Part shown: positions 1 through 6,482 of the stretch, piece after piece | Numbering within the stretch: the stretch's first letter is position 1 | Layout: each line of letters starts with the position of its first letter | IMG/VR virus record: IMGVR_UViG_3300013130_002448 | Location: 1 to 23,854 of that record | Reading direction: 5' to 3' (one strand) | Origin: a virus | Length of the DNA stretch: 23,854 bases | Position numbers and translations under genes: made by a program | Notes under the pieces: model-generated | Told to the model about the DNA's origin: nothing | The model's input: the letters and a program-made list of their open reading frames with translations, nothing else | The model's database searches: none

Positions 1-1
1 A

Positions 2-472
2 AAATCTGATTTTTTTGATGAACGAGTTAGATTTGGTTATCCCAAGCCAAGCGAATATAACGCTCTTATTTTTGGAGCTCGACACGACAAAAATTGTACC
101 GGCGCAAGAATGTCTCTTGTTTCCAGCTTTCAAAATGCTAGAAAAAAAACAATAGTTTTTCAAGACTCTGCTAATCTTGACTATGCACCTTTAACAGGTT
201 GTACTGCTTACGGATTTCCATCTTTAAACCAACTGAATCTTGTAAAAACCGCTCATATTAGTATGAATAAAAATGATATTTCAAAATCTTTTGAAATTCC
301 GCTTCTTTCAAACTTGTCTTGGAAAAAACAAGTGTCTTGTAAACAATTGAGCGTAAATGAATTCTACGATTTTTATAACATACCAAAAGATTTAAAAGTA
401 GTCGGTTTTTTCCAGATGGAGAGCATGGCCACCCAAGCGTTTTATCTTCGCACTGGTTGCACAAAGAATTAA
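2..472 (+). CDS. N-terminal part of a frameshifted GT-B / CDP-glycerol-transferase-like protein (5' partial)
   Basis: The frame is open from the first bases of the window, so the true start lies upstream; the first internal ATG is at 110. It stops at 472, but the last 20 or so residues look wrong. At the T6 run (406-411) a -1 shift leads into the next frame and gives a smooth join, KVVG then FFPDGEHGHPS, continuing into the 457-1026 frame. The joined protein has a GT-B feel: an alpha/beta N-half containing GARHDKN and VFQDS, then a linker ending in a strand (DLKVVGFFPDGE) as in CDP-glycerol glycerophosphotransferase or capsule transferases. I infer a role in transferring a sugar or glycerol-phosphate unit to a surface polymer. 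The family call is moderate to weak; the split of one gene over two frames is well supported. Confidence 0.55.
   Translation, partial: KSDFFDERVRFGYPKPSEYNALIFGARHDKNCTGARMSLVSSFQNARKKTIVFQDSANLDYAPLTGCTAYGFPSLNQLNLVKTAHISMNKNDISKSFEIPLLSNLSWKKQVSCKQLSVNEFYDFYNIPKDLKVVGFFQMESMATQAFYLRTGCTKN
406..412 (+). other. Frameshift site: slippery-type heptamer T TTT TTC
   Basis: In the incoming frame the codons are GGT TTT TTC, giving the X XXY YYZ pattern T TTT TTC used in -1 programmed frameshifting. A -1 slip here gives GFF followed by PDGEHGHPS in the next frame, which is the plausible protein. An added T in the homopolymer would give the same result, so a one-base deletion (real or a sequencing error) explains it equally well. 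I see no strong stem-loop or pseudoknot in the 60 bases downstream, only a weak CCAG/CTGG pairing, which favours an indel over programmed recoding. Confidence 0.6.
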
Positions 473-1026
473 ATAACATAGCGAATCTATTAAAAGAAGA
501 AGGATACTTTTTAATGAGTAAACTTCATCCTTATGAGTACTATGGAAGAAAAAAAAATTATTATAGTGGAAAATTTTCTAATGAGCATTATAGCTGGGTT
601 ACTCCTGTTATAAAGGAAGAACATGCTTGTGAACTTGTTAATTACGCTGATTTTGCTATAAGCTCGATTTCATGCGTCTCGTTTGAACACTACCTTTATA
701 ATTTAGTACATTTAAATGTAGGAATGCATCCAGACGATTCAAAAACTTTGAATAATTCTGGTTACGAACTGTTCTTAAGTAACGGATATGTCAAAAGTTA
801 CATCGAAAAAACTAATTTTGATATATCAACATTGACATTTGGAAAAAAGTACGCATTTGAAGAATTCAAGTCAAATCCAGCTTTTTATATTCGAGAATTT
901 TTACGAACAAAGCACGAAGTAAAAGATGAATATGTCCACTACCAAAACCATCCAATTCTAGGTCAAAGCTATACATCAACTGTAAAAAACGTTGCAGAAA
1001 CATTGATTAAGATTATCAATGATTGA
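457..1026 (+). CDS. C-terminal part of the frameshifted GT-B / CDP-glycerol-transferase-like protein
   Basis: The coding frame really begins just after the T6 run at 406-411, because the codons upstream of the ATG at 457 (PDGEHGHPSVLSSHWL) read as sensible protein and join the preceding frame. ATG 457 is therefore probably an internal methionine-like codon and not a natural start. Visible features are LHPYEYY, with the conserved-looking HP of CDP-glycerol-transferase-like GT-B enzymes, and ADFAISSISCVSFEHYLYN, which resembles the D-x-x-I-(S/T)-x-x-S-S nucleotide-binding segment of that superfamily. The ending ETLIKIIND followed by a stop looks natural. If the frameshift is a sequencing error, this is one intact transferase; if real, the two halves are a broken gene or need recoding. 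It stands at the head of the sugar island and may use the activated sugar made downstream. Confidence 0.55.
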   Translation: MHKELNNIANLLKEEGYFLMSKLHPYEYYGRKKNYYSGKFSNEHYSWVTPVIKEEHACELVNYADFAISSISCVSFEHYLYNLVHLNVGMHPDDSKTLNNSGYELFLSNGYVKSYIEKTNFDISTLTFGKKYAFEEFKSNPAFYIREFLRTKHEVKDEYVHYQNHPILGQSYTSTVKNVAETLIKIIND

Positions 1027-1044
1027 TTGTGCTGTTTTATACAA

Positions 1045-1103
1045 GTAAGATTGAAATTTAATCACTTACCATAAAAATTTTTACAACATCTTACCAGTAA
1101 GAT
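1045..1103 (+). repeat. Inverted-repeat cluster (GTAAGAT / ATCTTAC) in intergenic spacer
   Basis: The 153-base gap before the wecE-like gene holds GTAAGAT at 1045-1051 and 1097-1103, and CTTACCA at 1065-1071 and 1090-1096. The segment 1088-1103 is a near-perfect palindrome (ATCTTAC-CA-GTAAGAT). The segment 1045-1069 can form an imperfect stem (GTAAGATT with AATCACTTAC, 2-base bulge). The first GTAAGAT can also pair with ATCTTAC at 1088-1094, so two exclusive folds are possible. It may be an operator or an attenuator-like RNA; function is inferred only from the symmetry. Confidence 0.4.
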
Positions 1104-1110
1104 AGTTTTT
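1088..1110 (+). terminator. Weak terminator-like hairpin followed by T5
   Basis: A 6-bp stem ATCTTA/TAAGAT with a CCAG loop (1088-1103) is followed by AG and five T (1106-1110). It sits after the end of the first gene and before the wecE-like gene, a natural place to reduce read-through. The stem is AU-rich and short, so it would be a poor intrinsic terminator; a protein-binding palindrome is an equally good reading. Confidence 0.22.
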
Positions 1111-1177
1111 AGAAATCCGTCAAGCTGAAATTACTTTATCAGAAAAAGCAGAAGATTTTTTCGATCTTCAAAAATAA
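1106..1177 (+). pseudogene. Possible 3' remnant of a deleted gene
   Basis: Between a TAG at 1103-1105 and a TAA at 1175-1177 lie 23 sense codons whose peptide looks like a real protein C-terminus (it contains EIRQAEITLSEKAEDFFDLQ). The TAA lies two bases before the ATG of the wecE-like gene, matching the tight stop-to-start spacing of genuine neighbours in this window. There is no start codon or ribosome site for it. I infer the tail of a gene whose 5' part was deleted; chance cannot be excluded over so short a stretch. Confidence 0.25.
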
Positions 1178-1179
1178 AC

Positions 1180-2316
1180 ATGAAAATACCTTTTAATGTT
1201 CCTGTCGTTACTGGATTTGAGCTAGATTATATTTCAAAAAATATAAAAAACAAAATTCTCTCTGGTGGAGATGGGACTTATTCTACGCTTTGTAAAGATA
1301 AGATTTCGAGTCTATTTGAAAAAACTGTAAAAGTCTTTATGACACCTTCTTGTACAGATGCGTTGGAGGCTTCTTCAATAATACTGGGGCTTAAAGCGGG
1401 TGACGAAGTTATCATGCCTAGTTTTACATTTGTGACGACGGCTACATCCTTTGCGCTTAGAGGAATCAATATAAGGTTTGTCGATATAGATAGAAAAACT
1501 TTAAATATCGATCCAAATAAAATAGAAGAAGCAATCACTAAAAAAACGAAAGCAATCGTATGCGTGCACTATGCCGGCATAGCATGTGACATGGAAAAAA
1601 TATTAAAAATAGCACAAGAACACAAGCTATTAGTAATAGAAGATGCAGCGCAATCGATGTTTTCTTACTATAAAGGAAAACACTTAGGTGGATTCGGGGA
1701 TGTAGCTACTTTTAGTTATCATGATACTAAAAATTTGCATTGTGGAGAAGGTGGTAGCCTCGTTATAAACAACGAGTCTTTTTTTGACAAGTCTCATATA
1801 ACGATTGACAAAGGAACGAATAGAAGACAATTCTTAGATGGAAATTGCGAAAAGTATATGTGGTTCGAACTAGGCTCAAGTTTCGTTATGAGTGACCTTA
1901 GCGCTGCTTTTCTTTTTAGTCAATTAGAACACGGGTTAGATATTACCAACAACAGGAAGCGCCTGTGGAAAAGATATTACCAAAACCTTTTAGGAAATGA
2001 AGATAACTTCGAGCTACCTTATGTACCCGCTGATTGTGATCATAATGCTCATATATTCAGAATTAGATTGAACGATGAAACAAGAAGAACAGATTTAATG
2101 AAATTTCTTCAATCGAAAGGAATAAGTTCAACGTTCCATTTCGTTCCTTTGCATTCATCCCCAGGGGGTAAAAAATTTGGTAAATTTGTAGGTAACGACA
2201 TCAACACCACATCAGAGAGTAATAGAATCGTTAGATTACCGTTGTTCGATACTCTCTTAGACGATCAAGTAGATTACGTTTGCGAAAATATTACGAGGTT
2301 TTATAATGAGCGTTAA
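1180..2316 (+). CDS. wecE: dTDP-4-amino-4,6-dideoxygalactose transaminase-like (WecE/RffA, DegT/DnrJ/EryC1/StrS family)
   Basis: This is a PLP-dependent sugar aminotransferase of 378 residues, the full length for the family. WecE/RffA converts dTDP-4-keto-6-deoxy-D-glucose to dTDP-4-amino-4,6-dideoxy-D-galactose in the cytoplasm, with glutamate as donor. Many segments match the enterobacterial enzyme closely: the N-terminal IPFNVPVVTGFELDY, GDEVIMPSFTFVTTA (residues 74-88), VHYAGIACDM, IEDAAQ (D155, pairing with the PLP ring nitrogen), FSYHDTKNLHCGEGG with Schiff-base lysine K184, KGTNRRQF, and a C-terminal FHFVPLHSSP. The ATG at 1180 fits because the family starts within one or two residues of it, although no clear Shine-Dalgarno is visible. 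It overlaps the next gene by 11 bases. No RmlA or RmlB is present here, so the nucleotide-sugar substrate would come from the host or from phage genes outside the window. Confidence 0.88.
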   Translation: MKIPFNVPVVTGFELDYISKNIKNKILSGGDGTYSTLCKDKISSLFEKTVKVFMTPSCTDALEASSIILGLKAGDEVIMPSFTFVTTATSFALRGINIRFVDIDRKTLNIDPNKIEEAITKKTKAIVCVHYAGIACDMEKILKIAQEHKLLVIEDAAQSMFSYYKGKHLGGFGDVATFSYHDTKNLHCGEGGSLVINNESFFDKSHITIDKGTNRRQFLDGNCEKYMWFELGSSFVMSDLSAAFLFSQLEHGLDITNNRKRLWKRYYQNLLGNEDNFELPYVPADCDHNAHIFRIRLNDETRRTDLMKFLQSKGISSTFHFVPLHSSPGGKKFGKFVGNDINTTSESNRIVRLPLFDTLLDDQVDYVCENITRFYNER

Positions 2317-3118
2317 GATATGTTTGCCAGTTTCGCATCACTTTGAGTCTAAGGAAAAAGTACAGAAACTTAGAGATTTAGATCTTTATGATTTTTTAGA
2401 AGTAAGACCAAACAAAATAGACTATCAAGAGGATATAGAAAAACAAACAGCATTTCACGCAGATAACATTCAACCGATACACAATTTAAAAGATGAAGAT
2501 TTTAAATTTGTCGAAAAGATTGCAAAAAATAAAAAAAATTTAGAAATAATAAGTTTTCATTGCGCTTGGGCATGTGATCAAATACGCGAAACAGGAATAA
2601 TCGCATACCCTGCTGGTAAAATTTATACACGCGATGAAATGTATCTTAACACTGAAAAAAATATATCGATTATAAAAAATATACTTGGAAAAGATGTTTT
2701 GATCGCGATAGAGAACAATAACTTCTATCCTACGCCAGCGTATGAAAACGTTTGCGATCCTTCTTTTTTAAGAGACTTAGTTTTTGATAACAACATTAAT
2801 TTTTTGTTTGATAATGCTCACGCTAAAGTTTCATCGCACAACCTAGGCGTTGATTACGACGATTACAAGAACCAATTGCCACTTGAGAAAATGGTTCAGA
2901 TTCAATTTTGTCAACCATCCATACCTGAAAAAAAGGAAGAGACAGCTCTCGACGTGCACGAAATACCCGATGCAAAAAATGTCGACGAAGTTTTGAATAT
3001 GTCGACGAGTTTTAATATTCAGTATATAACTCCTGAATATTATAAAGACTTTGATAAACTCGTTGAATTTCTAAAATCTTTAAGATCAAGTCAAAATTTA
3101 ATTAATGTAAAAAAATAA
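2306..3118 (+). CDS. DUF692 / MNIO-like TIM-barrel protein (possible multinuclear iron oxidative enzyme)
   Basis: A 270-residue protein whose landmarks follow the DUF692 (MNIO) family in order: FLEVRPNKID (residues 30-39; family wlEv.penym), SFHCAW (H85; family SeHlaW), IAIENN with E136, FLFDNAHAKVSSHNLG (D169, H172, H178; family lLDvNNvyvsa.N.G), LPLEKMVQIQF, and LDVHEIPDAKNVDEVL (D216, H218; family DTHd.pv.devw). These are the positions that hold metal ligands in characterised members such as MbnB and TglH, which oxidise cysteine-containing peptides. The usual H of the EIHLAGH segment is replaced by QF here. No obvious cysteine-rich precursor peptide or recognition partner lies nearby. Genes on both sides make sugars, so a sugar-phosphate isomerase-like TIM barrel is the main alternative. 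The start overlaps wecE by 11 bases with GAGG about 10 bases upstream. Confidence 0.55.
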   Translation: MSVKICLPVSHHFESKEKVQKLRDLDLYDFLEVRPNKIDYQEDIEKQTAFHADNIQPIHNLKDEDFKFVEKIAKNKKNLEIISFHCAWACDQIRETGIIAYPAGKIYTRDEMYLNTEKNISIIKNILGKDVLIAIENNNFYPTPAYENVCDPSFLRDLVFDNNINFLFDNAHAKVSSHNLGVDYDDYKNQLPLEKMVQIQFCQPSIPEKKEETALDVHEIPDAKNVDEVLNMSTSFNIQYITPEYYKDFDKLVEFLKSLRSSQNLINVKK

Positions 3119-3165
3119 CGTTTTTTAATATACTCTTTTTATAAAGAACGCCTCGGAGACGTGCT

Positions 3166-3891
3166 ATGTCAATTAACACTTCTTTAGAAAACAAGACTAT
3201 ATTAGTTACAGGAGCCAAAGGACAGATAGGCTCAGCTTTGTGTAATTTTCTAGAAGAAAATAACGCAAAAGTAATAAGGGCAGATGTTCAAGATTTCGAC
3301 GTAACATCTATTGACGATACTTATAATTTTTTTCAAGATTGCTCTTCTAAGTTTGGATCAATAGACGTCTTAATAAACAATGCAGGAATTCCTACTTTTG
3401 ACTTCTTTACAGAAAGAAAAAAAGAAGATTTTTTAAAAGTTTTAGAAGTTAACGTGTGGGGCACGTTTAATTGTATCAGAAACTACGTAAAGATTTTTGA
3501 TGAAAAAAAACAAGGAGTGGGATCTATAATAAATGTAGGTTCGATATATGGCTCGGTTAGTTGTGATCCAAGAATATATCCCGATATTGGAAACATGAGT
3601 TCTGAGGTTTATGGTGCTTCTAAGGCAGGTATCATACAAATGACGAAACATTTTGCGGTACTTCTTGCAGAAAAAGGAATTAGAGTAAATTGCGTTTCGC
3701 CAGGTGGGGTTTTTAATGTTAAAAATCCTCAGCCAGATTTTTTCATTAAAAAATATAATGAAAAATGTCCGATGAAAAGAATGGCAAGCACTTCGGATCT
3801 TTTAGGGGCATTTTTATTTTTTTCTAGCGATACGTCTAGTTACGTGACAGGACAAAATTTAATAGTTGATGGAGGATTCTCCGCGTGGTGA
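3166..3891 (+). CDS. SDR-family NAD(P)-dependent oxidoreductase
   Basis: A classical short-chain dehydrogenase/reductase of 241 residues, normal length. The Rossmann nucleotide-binding motif is TGAKGQIG (residues 15-22), the structural NNAG is at 71-74, the catalytic Ser is S126, and the catalytic pair is Y149/K153 in YGASK. The C-terminus has the usual SYVTGQNLIVDGGFSAW. It reduces or oxidises a carbonyl; the substrate is not visible, but its place directly before a NeuB-type synthase suggests a sugar intermediate of that pathway. D40 at the end of the second strand (IRAD) suggests NAD(H) preference, an inference. The ATG has a GGAG at 3155-3158, seven bases upstream. Its stop overlaps the GTG start of the next gene. 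Confidence 0.88.
   Translation: MSINTSLENKTILVTGAKGQIGSALCNFLEENNAKVIRADVQDFDVTSIDDTYNFFQDCSSKFGSIDVLINNAGIPTFDFFTERKKEDFLKVLEVNVWGTFNCIRNYVKIFDEKKQGVGSIINVGSIYGSVSCDPRIYPDIGNMSSEVYGASKAGIIQMTKHFAVLLAEKGIRVNCVSPGGVFNVKNPQPDFFIKKYNEKCPMKRMASTSDLLGAFLFFSSDTSSYVTGQNLIVDGGFSAW
3871..3875 (+). promoter_or_regulatory. Shine-Dalgarno GGAGG supporting a GTG start
   Basis: GGAGG lies nine bases before GTG 3885, an ideal spacing, while the later ATG at 3900 is 24 bases away with no better site. The same bases encode the conserved DGG of the upstream SDR, so the match may be partly coincidental. Confidence 0.4.
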
Positions 3892-4742
3892 TAAATAAAA
3901 TGTTTAGAGATCTTAATAGTCACGGTTACAATACTAAAAATAGATTTTACACAATAGCTGAAATTGGAATAAATCACGGAGGTAGTCTAGATAAGGCTTT
4001 TAAGTTAATAGACTCGGCTGCTAGAACAGGAGTTAACAGCGTAAAGTTTCAAACTTATATAACAGAAAAAAGAGTTTCAAAAGATTCTCCAATTTTTGAT
4101 ATTTTAAAAAGTTGCGAAATCAAAATGAGAGATTTTGAATTACTAAAGAATCATGCCCACGCCCTCGGCCTAGATTTTTTTTCGACGCCATTTGACGATG
4201 AAAGTGTCGATTGTCTTTTAGCTTTAGATATTCCGTTCTACAAGATAGCTTCTTTTGATGTCGTTAATCATAGCCTTTTAAGAAAACTATCCCAACAAAA
4301 GAAACCTATAATAATGTCGACAGGTATGTCTAACTTAAGCGAGGTGAAGACAGCTGTCGATATTTTAGGAACTAATGCATCGATAACATTGTTGCACTGC
4401 ATTTCAGCATATCCGACTCTAGAAATTGATTCAAATTTATCTGTTATAGATTTTCTAAGAGATAATTTCGAGTGTGTTATTGGTCAATCTGATCACACTC
4501 CGGATACTAAAACTGCCTTGTACGCTTTTTTAAGAGGCGCTCAAGTTTTAGAAAAACACTTTAAAGTAGACGATGACTTTGAATGCGTAGACAGCGTTGT
4601 TTCAATAACAGAATTGCAAATGAAAGATTTAGTAGAAAAGCTTCACGAAGCCGATCAAATTTTAGGAGACAACTCTTTATGCGTTACATCCGCTGAAAAA
4701 GAAACTTTAAAATATAGAAGATTTTCTTCAATCGAACAATAA
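3885..4742 (+). CDS. neuB: NeuB/SpsE-type N-acetylneuraminate synthase-like protein lacking the SAF domain
   Basis: This is a PEP-dependent aldol-type synthase that would condense phosphoenolpyruvate with a six-carbon sugar to a nine-carbon nonulosonic acid. The NeuB TIM barrel is complete: AEIGINHGG (residues 25-33), KFQTY (54-58), FFSTPFD (98-104), YKIAS (119-123), STGMS (145-149), LLHCISAYP (169-177), GQSDHT (200-205; usually GYSDHT) and EKHF (223-226). The protein ends at residue 285, shortly after KYRRFSS. Typical NeuB/PseI/LegI enzymes have about 340-350 residues with a C-terminal SAF (antifreeze-like) domain that covers the partner active site in the dimer; this domain is absent and no remnant follows before the next gene. 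The start is GTG 3885 (supported by GGAGG) or ATG 3900; the first conserved residues are at FYTIAEIG, so both are possible. Confidence 0.85.
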   Translation: MVINKMFRDLNSHGYNTKNRFYTIAEIGINHGGSLDKAFKLIDSAARTGVNSVKFQTYITEKRVSKDSPIFDILKSCEIKMRDFELLKNHAHALGLDFFSTPFDDESVDCLLALDIPFYKIASFDVVNHSLLRKLSQQKKPIIMSTGMSNLSEVKTAVDILGTNASITLLHCISAYPTLEIDSNLSVIDFLRDNFECVIGQSDHTPDTKTALYAFLRGAQVLEKHFKVDDDFECVDSVVSITELQMKDLVEKLHEADQILGDNSLCVTSAEKETLKYRRFSSIEQ

Positions 4743-4760
4743 GCCTAAGGATCTTTTAAA

Positions 4761-5150
4761 ATGGAAAAATATAAACTGGTAAAAAATGCTGAAGAGTATT
4801 GGGAATTTATAAGAAGATTAAGAAATTTAGATTCTATTAAAATAGGTTTTATAAAACAAGAAAATATCTCGAGCGAGCAGCAGATCGAATACATGAAAGA
4901 AAATGGTCACAATTTCTGGATATGTCTAGATGGTCTTGAGCCAGTTGGTTACGTAGGAATTATAAATGACGATATTCGTGTAGCTACTCATCCTGATCAC
5001 CAGAAAAAAGGTATAGGAGCTTTTATGATAAACGAAATCATGCAAAAATACCCTAATGCCTATGCAAAAATAAAACTAGAAAATGAAGCAAGCATCAAGC
5101 TTTTCGAACATTGCGGATTCGTAAAAAAATATTTTATCTTAGAAAGATAG
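4761..5150 (+). CDS. GNAT-family N-acetyltransferase
   Basis: A 129-residue single-domain acetyltransferase. The acetyl-CoA pyrophosphate loop is seen as VATHPDHQKKGIGAFMIN (R/Q-x-x-G-x-G/A type, about residues 74-91), and the C-terminal NEASIKLFEHCGFVKKY is the typical GNAT motif B ending. It probably acetylates an amino group on the sugar made by the neighbouring aminotransferases, as PseH does in pseudaminic acid synthesis and the GNAT part of SpsF-type proteins may do. AAGGA at 4747-4751 is nine bases before the ATG. Acceptor specificity cannot be read from the sequence. Confidence 0.82.
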   Translation: MEKYKLVKNAEEYWEFIRRLRNLDSIKIGFIKQENISSEQQIEYMKENGHNFWICLDGLEPVGYVGIINDDIRVATHPDHQKKGIGAFMINEIMQKYPNAYAKIKLENEASIKLFEHCGFVKKYFILER

Positions 5151-5158
5151 GCTTCGAC

Positions 5159-6466
5159 ATGAATAAAGGAATTAGTCTTTGGGAAAAAGCAAAAACAGTA
5201 ATCCCGGGAGGGAATTGCTTACTTTCTAAACGTCCAGAACGATATGCTCCTGACATATGGCCCACGTATTATTCGAGAGCCAAAGGAATAGAGATCTGGG
5301 ATCTTGAAGGAAACAAATTTATAGACATGGCTCAAATGGGAATAGGCACCGCAATATTGGGGTACTCGCACCCCGCGGTCGACGATGCGGTAAAATCAAT
5401 CATTGATCGCGGAATTAATACTACCTTAAATTGTCCTGAAGAAGTTTATCTTGCTGAAAAACTTCTTTCGATCGATACTTTTGCGGGTGGAGTAAAATTT
5501 GCAAGAACAGGTGGAGAAGCGATGTCTATAGCGGTTAGAATAGCTCGCGCTTACACAGGTAAAGATGATATAGCATTTAGTGGATATCACGGATGGAGCG
5601 ATTGGTATTTAGCGAGTAATCTTTCGTCGTCAGACTCTTTGAAAGACCATCTTTTACCGGGCTTGGATCCTGTCGGCGTGCCTAAAAACTTAAAAGGAAC
5701 TGCAATACCTTTTAAATATAATAATTGTGAAGACTTAAAAAATCAAATAAAAGATAAAGAGATAGCAGCGATCGTAATAGAAGGCGCAAGATACGACTTG
5801 GCAAATCAGGATTTTTTAAAAGAAATTAAAAAATCTTGCGAGGAAAAAAACTGCTTATTGATCATAGACGAGATATCTTCAGGCTGGCGAGCTTGTTTAG
5901 GCGGAATTTATCACACGTACGAAGAAGTAGTTCCGGATATTGTAGTTTATGGAAAGGCTATGGGCAATGGTTATCCTATATCAGCCATCGTAGGGAAAAA
6001 GAGCGTAATGGAGTCAGCACAAGACACTTTTGTAAGTAGCACTTTCTGGACCGAAAGAATGGGGTTTGTAGCAGCACTTGCAACTATAAATGAACTTGAA
6101 CAGAAAAATGTGCCTGATCACATCAACTATATCGGAAAATATATCGGCGATATGTGGAAAAAAGTTTTTTCAGAATTTGAAATAGATGCGAAGGTAACCG
6201 AGTATGCACCTTTAATAACCTTTAAATTAAACTATGTAAAAAATGCAGAAATATTAACGTTCATAACGCAAGAAATGCTTAAGAAAGGTTATCTTTCAGC
6301 GCCTAGTATTTACGTTTCCGCTTCTCACACTAAAGACGCTGTCGACGAATATATTAAAAATTTTAGAGATGTGATAAAGTCGCTTTCTGAACTTTTACGA
6401 GATGATACTTTATCCAAAAAACTTGAAACGAGAGTAAAAGAAGAAGGTTTCGCTAGACTTACTTAG
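5159..6466 (+). CDS. Class III PLP aminotransferase, glutamate-1-semialdehyde aminomutase-like
   Basis: The 435-residue protein has the glutamate-1-semialdehyde 2,1-aminomutase (HemL) fold: LWEKAKTVIPGG at the N-terminus, IWDLEGNKFIDM, FARTGGEA (residues 115-121), SGYHGWSDWY (141-150), IIDEISSGWR with D237 where HemL has DEVMTGFR, and Schiff-base K266 in YGKAMGNGYP. ATG 5159 is chosen over the in-frame ATG at 5111, which lies inside the GNAT gene and would add 16 residues absent from the family. A heme role is unlikely among these neighbours. HemL-like proteins recur in bacterial surface-sugar and nonulosonate-type clusters, so amination of a keto-sugar or of a sugar-linked acyl group is inferred. 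The end is followed by a good GAGGTGAG for the next gene. Confidence 0.85.
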   Translation: MNKGISLWEKAKTVIPGGNCLLSKRPERYAPDIWPTYYSRAKGIEIWDLEGNKFIDMAQMGIGTAILGYSHPAVDDAVKSIIDRGINTTLNCPEEVYLAEKLLSIDTFAGGVKFARTGGEAMSIAVRIARAYTGKDDIAFSGYHGWSDWYLASNLSSSDSLKDHLLPGLDPVGVPKNLKGTAIPFKYNNCEDLKNQIKDKEIAAIVIEGARYDLANQDFLKEIKKSCEEKNCLLIIDEISSGWRACLGGIYHTYEEVVPDIVVYGKAMGNGYPISAIVGKKSVMESAQDTFVSSTFWTERMGFVAALATINELEQKNVPDHINYIGKYIGDMWKKVFSEFEIDAKVTEYAPLITFKLNYVKNAEILTFITQEMLKKGYLSAPSIYVSASHTKDAVDEYIKNFRDVIKSLSELLRDDTLSKKLETRVKEEGFARLT

Positions 6467-6482
6467 AGGTGAGAATTTAAAA

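Noticed and set aside
3108-3126. A-run / T-run pairing (AAAAAA-TAACG-TTTTTT) after the DUF692-like gene as a terminator.
   Set aside because: The stem is pure A-T with no G-C pairs, and an operon-like gene with its own ribosome site follows directly; too weak to call.
3890-3902. GATAAATA just before ATG 3900 as a late promoter for the NeuB-like gene.
   Set aside because: It is only a few bases from the start codon, so a transcript could not contain a ribosome site; one base also differs from the late consensus.
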